NCBI GenBank assembly: GCA_030044775.1 | Contig: JASICF010000164.1 | Coordinates: forward strand, 1-7,199 | Source of the DNA: Candidatus Sulfotelmatobacter sp. | Lineage (GTDB): Bacteria > Acidobacteriota > Terriglobia > Terriglobales > Acidobacteriaceae | Direction: 5' to 3' | Length of the DNA: 7,199 nt | In this document: positions 1 through 5,516 of the stretch, piece by piece | Position numbering within the stretch: the first letter of the stretch is position 1 | How the letters are laid out: every line of letters starts with the position of its first letter | Notes under the pieces: generated by a model | The model's database searches: none | What the model saw: the letters and a program-made list of their open reading frames with translations, nothing else | Told to the model about the DNA's origin: nothing | Translations under genes and position numbers: made by a program

Positions 1-444
1 AAGAGTGTTGAACATCTCCGCCTTGGACATTCCCGTCAACGCCAACTCCGTCGCCTTCAAAGTAAACGGCAGGTGTGTTTGCGCAGCCGGAGGATTGAGG
101 CAGAGCGGCAATCGTTGATCGGGATTCAGAAACTCCGGGTCGTCGAATGGCGCCATCCACGAACGTTCCACCAGACACACGAAGCCGTTCTTGCCCTTGA
201 CTGCAGTTTCATAACCGTGATGCCCCAGCACCAAAATCTCTGCATCCCGCGAGATAGAATCCGGAGCTGCGCTCTTCGCCAGAGCTATTTCAGCGGCTCG
301 ATTTGCCATGAGGTACTGATCAAGGGGAGCCATGCTCTGGTAGGAGGCCTTGCTGTTCGCCGCCTGGGCTCTCAGGTCAGCGCCAACCGCAACGACCAGT
401 GCGAGACCTCCGAATGCGATGGTCTTAGAAATTTTGTGCTTCAT
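1..444 (-). CDS. Small exported protein of unknown function, paralogue A (3' end outside window)
   Basis: The frame is open from an ATG at 444 to the window edge, giving 148 residues without a stop. The start is supported by a strong ribosome binding site, AGGAGA at 451-456, six bases upstream. Residues 1-29 look like a signal peptide: lysines near the N terminus (MKHKISK), a hydrophobic stretch (IAFGGLALVVAVGA), then LRAQA, so export to the periplasm or outside is inferred. The core (residues 53-90) reads IALAKSAAP, then GHHGYETAVKGKNGFVC, with cysteines at 90 and 115. The next gene upstream (stop at 554) has the same core with the same spacing, so the two are tandem paralogues 109 bp apart and probably co-transcribed. 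I do not recognise a named domain or catalytic motif. The two cysteines may form a disulfide (inference). That it is a gene is fairly sure; its function is unknown. Confidence 0.8.
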   Translation of the reverse strand, partial: MKHKISKTIAFGGLALVVAVGADLRAQAANSKASYQSMAPLDQYLMANRAAEIALAKSAAPDSISRDAEILVLGHHGYETAVKGKNGFVCLVERSWMAPFDDPEFLNPDQRLPLCLNPPAAQTHLPFTLKATELALTGMSKAEMFNTL

Positions 445-553
445 CGTTCGTCTCCTGTAAGCAGAAGGGAACATGGAAGAGTCGTGGCTCTTGAAACGCG
501 GTGAAATGATCGCGACTCGGGCGAACCGACTTCGCTACATCTCACCGCCCTCC

Positions 554-1240
554 CTAGTTCTTGTGGGAATCGTCGGAGGAGCTATCCCCCTGCACCATAA
601 CGACCATCAACGTTTCCGGGCTTCCGGGATTTGTCAGATGAGGAACCATGGTGGGCGATACCGCGTCATATCCCACGTCTTTTGCGGTCTTGTAAGGCGC
701 ATAGAACATCAGGTGCGGGGGCACGAAACCGCTCTGCTTGGATTCGGAATCGTACACATAGTTTTCCTTCGATAGCATGTAAAGAAAACCCGGCCCCGGC
801 ACTTTGAAGCGGCCGTCCTTGTATCCTTTCGCGATGTCGTCCTTGATCTCCTGCTCGGACTTACCCTCTGCCCGTAGTTCTTCTCGGTGAATGTAAGCCA
901 GCATAATAGTCCGGCTGCCCTCTGCATCGAAGCACGCCGGCGCCGACGAGGTTTGTGTCGTCCCACTAAAAGACCGAAAGATAAAACAACTGAAGCCGTT
1001 CGTCCCTTCGCGCGCCTTCTCGTAGCCTTTTGCTCCCACAATGTAAACCGACGCCTTGCTCGATACCTCGGCTGGCGCCGCGCTCAGAGCCAGTTCGATC
1101 TGCCGCTCTCGCGGTGTGGAAGCAGTCACTAAGTGCACGGTCGGGTCCTTGGAATTGTCTTCAGCCGCCGCGCTGCTGAACAGGACGGCGATCGACAGGA
1201 GAGCTGCAAACGTTGTTTTCTTCCATCCGGTAACCTTCAT
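554..1240 (-). CDS. Small exported protein of unknown function, paralogue B
   Basis: This encodes 228 residues from the ATG at 1240. The frame is also open to an ATG at 1285, but the inner start is preferred: it has AAAGGA at 1248-1253 seven bases upstream, and it places a clean signal peptide at the N terminus (MKVTGWKK, then a hydrophobic run, ending FSSAAA near residue 26). Residues 53-85 (SAAP to NGFSC) align without gaps to the neighbouring paralogue at 1-444, 16 of 33 identical by eye. Cysteines 85 and 103 are in comparable positions. The C-terminal half (about 104-228) carries a charged stretch and then PGPGFLYMLS, GFVPPHLMFYAP and PHLTNPGSPETLMVVMV; the tail is Ser/Asp-rich. No catalytic motif or named family is recognised. 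It is divergent from an HxlR regulator whose putative operator lies in its promoter, so control by that regulator is likely. The exported location is inferred from the signal peptide. Confidence 0.85.
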   Translation of the reverse strand: MKVTGWKKTTFAALLSIAVLFSSAAAEDNSKDPTVHLVTASTPRERQIELALSAAPAEVSSKASVYIVGAKGYEKAREGTNGFSCFIFRSFSGTTQTSSAPACFDAEGSRTIMLAYIHREELRAEGKSEQEIKDDIAKGYKDGRFKVPGPGFLYMLSKENYVYDSESKQSGFVPPHLMFYAPYKTAKDVGYDAVSPTMVPHLTNPGSPETLMVVMVQGDSSSDDSHKN

Positions 1241-1315
1241 GTTCGTGTCCTTTGCTTTCTCACTCATTAGTATTGGCCATTTCATCGAGCTGAAAGGCGC
1301 GCAGCAAACAGTATC

Positions 1316-1344
1316 CTTATATCACTTGCTAAATGCAAGTGAAA
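1316..1344 (-). promoter_or_regulatory. Candidate sigma-70-type promoter for the secreted-protein genes
   Basis: Reading the minus strand, TTTCAC (1339-1344, a weak -35) is followed after exactly 17 bases by TATAAG (1316-1321, five of six bases of the -10 consensus). This would give a leader of roughly 70 nt before the ATG at 1240. The inverted repeat at 1322-1342 fills the spacer between the two boxes, so a bound repressor would block RNA polymerase. The -35 is poor, and the promoter is inferred from sequence alone. Confidence 0.4.
1322..1342. promoter_or_regulatory. Inverted-repeat operator, likely site for the adjacent HxlR regulator
   Basis: TCACTTGC (1322-1329) and GCAAGTGA (1335-1342) are a perfect 8-bp inverted repeat separated by the 5-bp AT-rich spacer TAAAT. 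HxlR-family dimers bind short dyads of this kind, typically in the spacer shared with a divergent target gene. The repeat ends 9 bp before the regulator's ATG and overlaps the candidate promoter of the minus-strand secreted-protein genes, so it could serve both autoregulation and control of the target. The repeat is seen directly; its ownership by this regulator is inferred. Confidence 0.65.
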
Positions 1345-1351
1345 TGATAAG

Positions 1352-1777
1352 ATGATTGTGGTGGCAAGAAACAAAACAATTGTTAGGCGTTCGGGGTGTC
1401 CGCTCAACGCATCGGTCGAGATGCTGGGCGACCGCTGGTCCCTGCTCATCATCCGCGACATGATGCTTCGCGGCTTTCGCACTTACAAGGAGTTCATGGA
1501 GTGCTACGAAGGCATCGCGACGAACATTCTTGCCGATCGCCTCCAGAAGCTGGTTTCCTACGGCATTATCGCTGCTGCGCCCGATCCCTCCGACGGCCGC
1601 AAGCTGATCTACCGGCTCACGAAAAAAGGTATCGATCTGGCTCCGGTGCTCACTGAGATGGTCCTGTGGGCTGCCGCGCATGAAGACACCGGCAATCAGG
1701 ATCTGGTTCGGCTCATGCGCGCCGATAAAGAAAAGTTCCTTGCCGGAGTGCGGCTGCGGTGGGAAAAGAGCGAATAA
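1352..1777 (+). CDS. HxlR-family winged-helix transcriptional regulator
   Basis: The product has 141 residues, close to the family's usual 110-150. The N-terminal hallmark CPLNASVEMLGDRWSLLIIR (residues 16-35) is typical of HxlR proteins, including the cysteine at 16 that redox- or aldehyde-responsive members such as YodB and HypR use for sensing. The helix-turn-helix follows at about 42-66 (FRTYKEF... then ILADRLQKL), and the wing at about 71-90 (GIIAAAPDPSDGRKLIYRLT). The C-terminal helices would form the dimer. No good ribosome binding site precedes the ATG, so GTG codons at 1358 and 1361 are alternative starts, and a leaderless or short-leader mRNA is possible. The gene is divergent from the secreted-protein pair, with an inverted repeat between them, and is followed 43 bp later by pgeF. 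Family assignment is firm; target and signal are inferred. Confidence 0.93.
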   Translation: MIVVARNKTIVRRSGCPLNASVEMLGDRWSLLIIRDMMLRGFRTYKEFMECYEGIATNILADRLQKLVSYGIIAAAPDPSDGRKLIYRLTKKGIDLAPVLTEMVLWAAAHEDTGNQDLVRLMRADKEKFLAGVRLRWEKSE

Positions 1778-1820
1778 TCGTGCCCACGGACTCGGTAATC
1801 CCTTCAGGTAACATGGTTGT

Positions 1821-2750
1821 GTGCGTAATCGGGCTCGGGAAAAGAACACAATAAAGAACAAGCTTCAGATCGTTCGCGCTTCTCGGCTGACAGCTCCCTG
1901 GCTCATTCATGGATTCTCCACTCGTCTGGGAGGGTTTTCGCGTCCCTATGGAAGCCGTGCGCTGAATTTGGGATTCACCAAAGACGATTCCAGGGCTACG
2001 GTCGAACGAAACCGGCAGTCCTTCCTGCAAGCGCTTCGAGCTCAGGATGGCGGCCATAGAGAACCCGGCCGCAAATCCAGGCAGGCTTGGCCCCTGATCA
2101 CCCTTCGCCAGATTCATTCCGACATCATTCACTTTGTCGATTCTCCACCCACTGGTTCCCCGACAAAAGATCAACTCACCGGCGATGGCCTGCTCACCGC
2201 GACCCCTGGTTTACTTCTCGCCATTCAGACCGCCGATTGCCTGCCCATCATTCTTGTCGATCCTAAACGTAAAGCCGTCGGTGCATTCCATGCCGGCTGG
2301 CGCGGAACCCTCAAGCGCATTGCCGAAAAAGGGGTCGGAGAGATGCAGCGTTGGTTCGGCAGCCGCCCAAGCGATCTCAAAGCTGCAATCGGCCCCGGAA
2401 TTCACGGCTGCTGCTATGACGTGGGGGAAAAAGTTCGCGACAAGTTTGAGTCGCAATTCGCATACGCGGCAAAACTTTTTAGAGAAGTGAAAGAATCCGA
2501 CCCGGTGCGCGAGAAATATCCGTTACTTTTTCTCACCGCCCGCGCTCCCGGCCACGGCGAACTGCCGAGAAAAATCTTTCTCGATTTGGTCGAAGCCAAT
2601 CGCCAGCAGTTAATTGCCGCGGGCGTTGCCGCGAGAAATATCGAAGCTACACCACTCTGCACCAACTGCCGCACCGATCTGTTATTTTCCTACCGAGCCG
2701 AAAAAGGTAAAACGGGACGGATGATGGCCGTGGTGGGAATCCGCGATTAG
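1821..2750 (+). CDS. pgeF: PgeF/YfiH-family protein (polyphenol oxidase / purine nucleoside phosphorylase-like, peptidoglycan editing factor)
   Basis: The product has 309 residues with the family signatures in order: HGFSTRLGG (30-38), LRQIHS (95-100), GDGLLT (121-126), QTADCLPIIL (136-145), AFHAGWRGTL (155-164), AAIGPGIHGCCYDVG (188-202) and, near the C terminus, CTNC (280-283) and SYRAEKGKTGR (290-300). H99, C140 and H157 match the three metal ligands known from this family. Members have been described as copper/zinc-dependent laccase-like enzymes, as purine nucleoside phosphorylases or adenosine deaminases, and in E. coli as an editing factor that keeps wrong amino acids out of peptidoglycan; the sequence alone does not choose among these. 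The start is a GTG, since an in-frame stop lies at 1809-1811 and no ATG precedes the conserved core. It is longer than the usual 240-270 residues, mainly from an insertion near 226-252. Confidence 0.92.
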   Translation: MRNRAREKNTIKNKLQIVRASRLTAPWLIHGFSTRLGGFSRPYGSRALNLGFTKDDSRATVERNRQSFLQALRAQDGGHREPGRKSRQAWPLITLRQIHSDIIHFVDSPPTGSPTKDQLTGDGLLTATPGLLLAIQTADCLPIILVDPKRKAVGAFHAGWRGTLKRIAEKGVGEMQRWFGSRPSDLKAAIGPGIHGCCYDVGEKVRDKFESQFAYAAKLFREVKESDPVREKYPLLFLTARAPGHGELPRKIFLDLVEANRQQLIAAGVAARNIEATPLCTNCRTDLLFSYRAEKGKTGRMMAVVGIRD

Positions 2751-2819
2751 GCATACCGTCCGTCCTCACATCGATGGCGTCGAATCACCCATACCGTCAC
2801 ATAAGCTTTCCGGAGAGTC

Positions 2820-3022
2820 GGTAATGGTTCAGTTTGAATTTCGAACCGTACAGGTCGTCATCCCGAGCCGCCCGCGTTCTTACCAGCGGGCCGAGGGATC
2901 TCCGGTGGCAGACAGCGTCGTAGCGGGAGATCCTTCGCTCCGCCTGAAGGGCGGCTGCGCTCAGGATGACGCCGTCTACGACGAGCGAAGATGCCATCGG
3001 AAATTCAAACTGAGCCACTACC
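2820..3022. repeat. Fold-back (MITE/REP-like) intergenic repeat with terminal inverted repeats
   Basis: The ends, 2820-2842 and 3000-3022, are 23-bp inverted repeats matching at 21 positions; the shared core is TCAGTTTGAATTTC. Inside lies a second palindrome: GTCATCCCGAG (2857-2867) against CTCAGGATGAC (2960-2970), AGCCGCCC (2866-2873) against GGGCGGCT (2949-2956), and GGATCTCC (2896-2903) against GGAGATCC (2926-2933). Transcribed, this would fold into one long, interrupted hairpin. It encodes no transposase. GTCATCC...GGATCTCC arms of this type recur as dispersed repeats in acidobacterial intergenic regions (recollection of the style, not a search). The element ends one base before the ribosome binding site of the downstream hydrolase. 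Read as coding in either direction it gives only low-complexity shadow peptides. Confidence 0.8.
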
Positions 3023-3033
3023 GGAGATTCACC

Positions 3034-4152
3034 GTGCAACGAAAACTCACGTGCGTTCTTTGCCTGCTCATCGGAGCGGCTCCAGTCCATAGCCAGGTGT
3101 CGTCCAGCCAGATCGACGCCCTGTTCCCCGCGGGCCTGAAGTCCAACACAGCTCCGGGCGCGGCGGCGTTGGTGGTTTACAACGGTCGCACGGTATTTCG
3201 CCGCGGATATGGAGTCACCGATCTCCGCACTCTGCAGCCGATCGATGAGCACACCAACTTCCGTCTCGCATCATTCACCAAACAATTCACGGCGGCGTGC
3301 ATCATGCTATTGGCGCATGATGGAAAGCTGCGCTACGACGATCGGCTCACCGGCATCTTTCCCGAGTTTCCCGCATACGGACGCTCGATCACGGTGCGCA
3401 ATCTGCTGAATCACACGTCCGGCCTTCAGGACTACGAAGACCTGCTGTTGAAGCAATATCCCGGCACGCCTGAGGATAAGATCCCCCAAATACACGACGC
3501 CGGAGTTCTCAAGCTGCTCGAACAGCAAACCACGGCGAAGTTTCCCGCCGGCACGAAGTGGGAGTACAGCAACTCCGGCTATGCCGTGCTGGCCATGATC
3601 GTTGAAAAAGTTTCGGGCAAGCCCTTCGGCGAATTCCTGCAAGAGAGAATCTTCACGCCGCTGAAGATGAAAAACACCCTGGCCTATGAAAAAGGCAAGA
3701 ACCAGGTGCCGCACCGCGCCTACGGCCACACCTTGAAAGACGGCGTATGGCACGACACCGACCAGAGTCCAACATCTGCCGTTCTGGGCGACGGCGGTAT
3801 TTATTCATCGATCGACGATCTGGCCAAGTGGGACCGCGACCTGCGCCTCCATACTCTGCTCACCGAAACCGAGATGCAGCCAGCTCTTACTCCCGCGCAA
3901 CCTGCTGACGGTCCGGCGGGATTCCCTGACGGCAAGCCTGTAAAGTATGGCTTTGGCTGGTTTCTCGATCCCTACCAGGGCCACAAGCGGATGTCACACG
4001 ATGGCAGCACCATCGGTTTTCTGACCACAATTCAGCGTTTCCCGGAGGACGGGTTGACGATCATTATCCTCGCCAATCGTACGGATGGTAACCCTGAGGT
4101 GTTGGCTCTGAAAATTGCAGACTTGTATTTGGCGAAAAAGAACGCTCGCTAA
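3034..4152 (+). CDS. Exported class C beta-lactamase-like serine hydrolase (penicillin-binding-protein-like)
   Basis: From the GTG at 3034 the product has 372 residues. The frame is open upstream to an ATG at 2824, but those extra 70 codons lie in the fold-back repeat. The GTG has GGAG at 3023-3026, seven bases away, and begins a signal peptide (QRKLTCVLCLLIGAAPVHS, cleavage near residue 20). The beta-lactamase domain follows, with the nucleophile motif SFTK (S80, K83), the YSN motif (Y178-N180) and HDG (322-324) in place of the KTG box, as in class C-like esterases and D-aminopeptidases. LLNHTSGLQDY (124-134) and GGIYSSIDDLAKW (254-266) are also typical. The substrate cannot be told from sequence: a peptidoglycan peptide, D-amino-acid peptide or ester are all possible, and true antibiotic resistance is not implied. 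It is probably periplasmic. The stop overlaps the convergent HU/IHF gene. Confidence 0.9.
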   Translation: MQRKLTCVLCLLIGAAPVHSQVSSSQIDALFPAGLKSNTAPGAAALVVYNGRTVFRRGYGVTDLRTLQPIDEHTNFRLASFTKQFTAACIMLLAHDGKLRYDDRLTGIFPEFPAYGRSITVRNLLNHTSGLQDYEDLLLKQYPGTPEDKIPQIHDAGVLKLLEQQTTAKFPAGTKWEYSNSGYAVLAMIVEKVSGKPFGEFLQERIFTPLKMKNTLAYEKGKNQVPHRAYGHTLKDGVWHDTDQSPTSAVLGDGGIYSSIDDLAKWDRDLRLHTLLTETEMQPALTPAQPADGPAGFPDGKPVKYGFGWFLDPYQGHKRMSHDGSTIGFLTTIQRFPEDGLTIIILANRTDGNPEVLALKIADLYLAKKNAR

Positions 4153-4478
4153 GCGATCGGAGCTGCCGGCGGAGCAGAAGGCACTGCCGCGGCGTCCACG
4201 ATTCCCTCATTTACCAGGTCCTTCAACTCCTTGCTGGGCTTGAAGAAAGGAATCTTTTTAGCCGGCACCTCAACCTTCTCGCCGGTTTTCGGATTGCGTC
4301 CCGTGCGCGGTTTGCGCTGCCGGGTGCGAAAGCTGCCGAAGCCGCGAATCTCGATCTTGTCGCCTGCGCGTAGCGATCGCACCACGCTGTCAAAGATCGT
4401 CTCTACAATCACTTCGCTGTCTTTGCGCGTGAGTTCGGCTAAACGCGAAACTTCATCGATCAGATCGGCTTTCGTCAT
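4149..4478 (-). CDS. HU/IHF-family nucleoid DNA-binding protein (IHF-beta-like)
   Basis: The product has 109 residues. MTKADLIDEVSRLAELTRKD begins the helical dimerisation part (1-45), followed by the beta-arm signature IEIRGFGSF (42-50), RPRTG-type KPRTGRNPKTGEKVEV (56-71) and PFFKPSKELKDLV (77-89). P63 lies in the RNP sequence at the arm tip, where the family inserts a proline into the minor groove to bend DNA. The EIRGFGSF and PRTGRNPKTG sequences resemble IHF-beta more than classical HU, but many phyla have homodimeric members of this type. About 16 extra residues at the C terminus are Ala/Pro-rich (AAAVPSAPPAAPIA) and are not part of the fold. The ATG has GGAG at 4488-4491, nine bases upstream. 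It lies 103 bp downstream of sppA on the same strand and overlaps the convergent hydrolase stop by 4 bp. Confidence 0.93.
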   Translation of the reverse strand: MTKADLIDEVSRLAELTRKDSEVIVETIFDSVVRSLRAGDKIEIRGFGSFRTRQRKPRTGRNPKTGEKVEVPAKKIPFFKPSKELKDLVNEGIVDAAAVPSAPPAAPIA

Positions 4479-4581
4479 AGAGTCTGGCTCCAGAGTAACG
4501 ATAACCTTCTCAAATTTCAGGGGTTAATGCAAGTCTCGGCTGTGGAGAGACACTCCGCCAAGGGTGCGGCTGTGGTCTCGC
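4479..4581 (-). other. Intergenic spacer between sppA and the HU/IHF gene
   Basis: This 103-bp spacer probably holds the HU/IHF leader and perhaps its promoter, but no convincing -35/-10 pair is visible. It contains a direct repeat CGGCTGTGG at 4537-4545 and 4567-4575, exactly 30 bp apart, and a weak GTCTC/GAGAC stem at 4533-4551. There is no T-run after any stem, so an intrinsic terminator for sppA is not supported. Confidence 0.35.
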
Positions 4582-5493
4582 CTACTTCCACAAATAATAG
4601 AAACCAATCTGCCGTCCCAGGGCGTTTTCCTGGTCGGGAATGTATTTAGCCAGGTCGCCAAGCATTAAATCTAACAGGGATCTTCGGTCCCTCTCCGGAC
4701 GCACCAGCGTTGGCTCGCCGGAAATTCCGACCGACTTCGCCGTATCATTCACGGCTGCCTGGAAGTCGCCGACCTTATCGATCAGCTTCATCGATAATGC
4801 TTCCTGGCCAGTCCAAACTTTCCCGTCGGCAATGGATTTCACATCGTCGTATTTCAGTCCGCGACCATCCGCCACTGCGTGAATGAACTGGCCAAACATG
4901 TTGTCGATCAGCGACTGCATATACGCCCGCTCGGCCGGAGTCAGCTCTCGGGACGGATTGCCGGTGTCTTTGAACTCGCCGGTCTTGATGACCTCAGATT
5001 TCAGCTTGGCCCACTTCATCAGATCGCCGTAATTCACCCACTCCGCGATCACGCCGATCGATCCCACGATGCTGCCGTTATCTGCATAGATTTTATCGGC
5101 CGCTGAAGAAACGTAATAAGCCCCGCTCGCTCCAACCGTCTCGATCGAAACAATGACTTTCTTCTTTTTTTCCTCGCGAACTCGTTTCACCTCGCGATAA
5201 ATCTCCTCCGAAGCGGCCACGCCGCCGCCGGGGGAGTTCACGTGCAGAATGATCGCTTTGACGGAAGAGTCGTCGGCGAAATTCTTCAGCTCATCGACCA
5301 CTGGCTGAGGCGAGAAAATCACCCCGTCCAGGTCGACTACGCCGATGCGATCCCCAAAAGCCGCAAATCCGGCTTGGTTCGTGCCGGCTCGCAGCGTCAA
5401 ATAAACCAGCGAAAAAATAGTCAGCACAAAGAGGAAGAACGCTCCTCCGCCAATCAGAATCCAGAGCAGGGTGCGCGACTGTCGATCTGCCAT
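4582..5493 (-). CDS. sppA: Signal peptide peptidase SppA, short (36K) form
   Basis: The product has 303 residues, the length of the single-domain SppA found in Gram-positive bacteria and many others, half that of the E. coli enzyme. An N-terminal membrane anchor spans about 9-34 (LLWILIGGGAFFLFVLTIFSLVYLTL). The peptidase S49 domain follows: GVVDLDGVI (51-59), HVNSPGGGVAASEEIY (84-99), then the nucleophile in GASGAYYVSSAADKIYA (S123), GSIVGSIGVI (140-149) and GEFKDTGNPSRELTPAE (K175). The Ser-Lys spacing of 52 residues equals that of the B. subtilis SppA dyad S147/K199. The enzyme degrades remnant signal peptides and membrane-protein fragments at the outer face of the cytoplasmic membrane. 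The ATG at 5493 lacks a clear ribosome binding site; it sits 23 bp after the lipid kinase stop, so translational coupling or read-through from that operon is likely. Confidence 0.93.
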   Translation of the reverse strand: MADRQSRTLLWILIGGGAFFLFVLTIFSLVYLTLRAGTNQAGFAAFGDRIGVVDLDGVIFSPQPVVDELKNFADDSSVKAIILHVNSPGGGVAASEEIYREVKRVREEKKKKVIVSIETVGASGAYYVSSAADKIYADNGSIVGSIGVIAEWVNYGDLMKWAKLKSEVIKTGEFKDTGNPSRELTPAERAYMQSLIDNMFGQFIHAVADGRGLKYDDVKSIADGKVWTGQEALSMKLIDKVGDFQAAVNDTAKSVGISGEPTLVRPERDRRSLLDLMLGDLAKYIPDQENALGRQIGFYYLWK

Positions 5494-5516
5494 TCCGAAA
5501 GTGTAGCACCGGGACG

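Noticed and set aside
474..491. AAGAG/CTCTT stem between the two secreted paralogues as a terminator
   Set aside because: The stem is only 5-6 bp with no following T-run on either strand.
1241..1285. Fifteen-codon N-terminal extension of the secreted paralogue B, from an ATG at 1285
   Set aside because: The inner ATG at 1240 has a well-spaced AAAGGA and gives a normal signal peptide; the extension would bury it.
1322..1861. 179-codon minus-strand open frame opposite the HxlR gene
   Set aside because: It is fully antisense to a well-recognised regulator and covers its operator; no protein family features are seen.
2752..2801. CATACCGTC occurring twice downstream of pgeF
   Set aside because: Two 9-bp copies without dyad symmetry or matching spacing to a promoter; too short to support a functional call.
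2797..3252. 151-codon open frame on the minus strand
   Set aside because: It lies across the fold-back repeat and antisense to the hydrolase signal peptide and domain start, with no domain or ribosome binding site.
3034..4152. Antibiotic-resistance beta-lactamase
   Set aside because: The HDG in place of KTG and the general architecture fit the broad serine hydrolase/esterase group; nothing indicates a clinical beta-lactamase.
4533..4575. Short stems and a direct repeat downstream of sppA as a terminator or protein-binding site
   Set aside because: Stems are weak and lack a T-run; the 9-bp direct repeat at 30-bp spacing could be chance, so it is only noted in the spacer entry.
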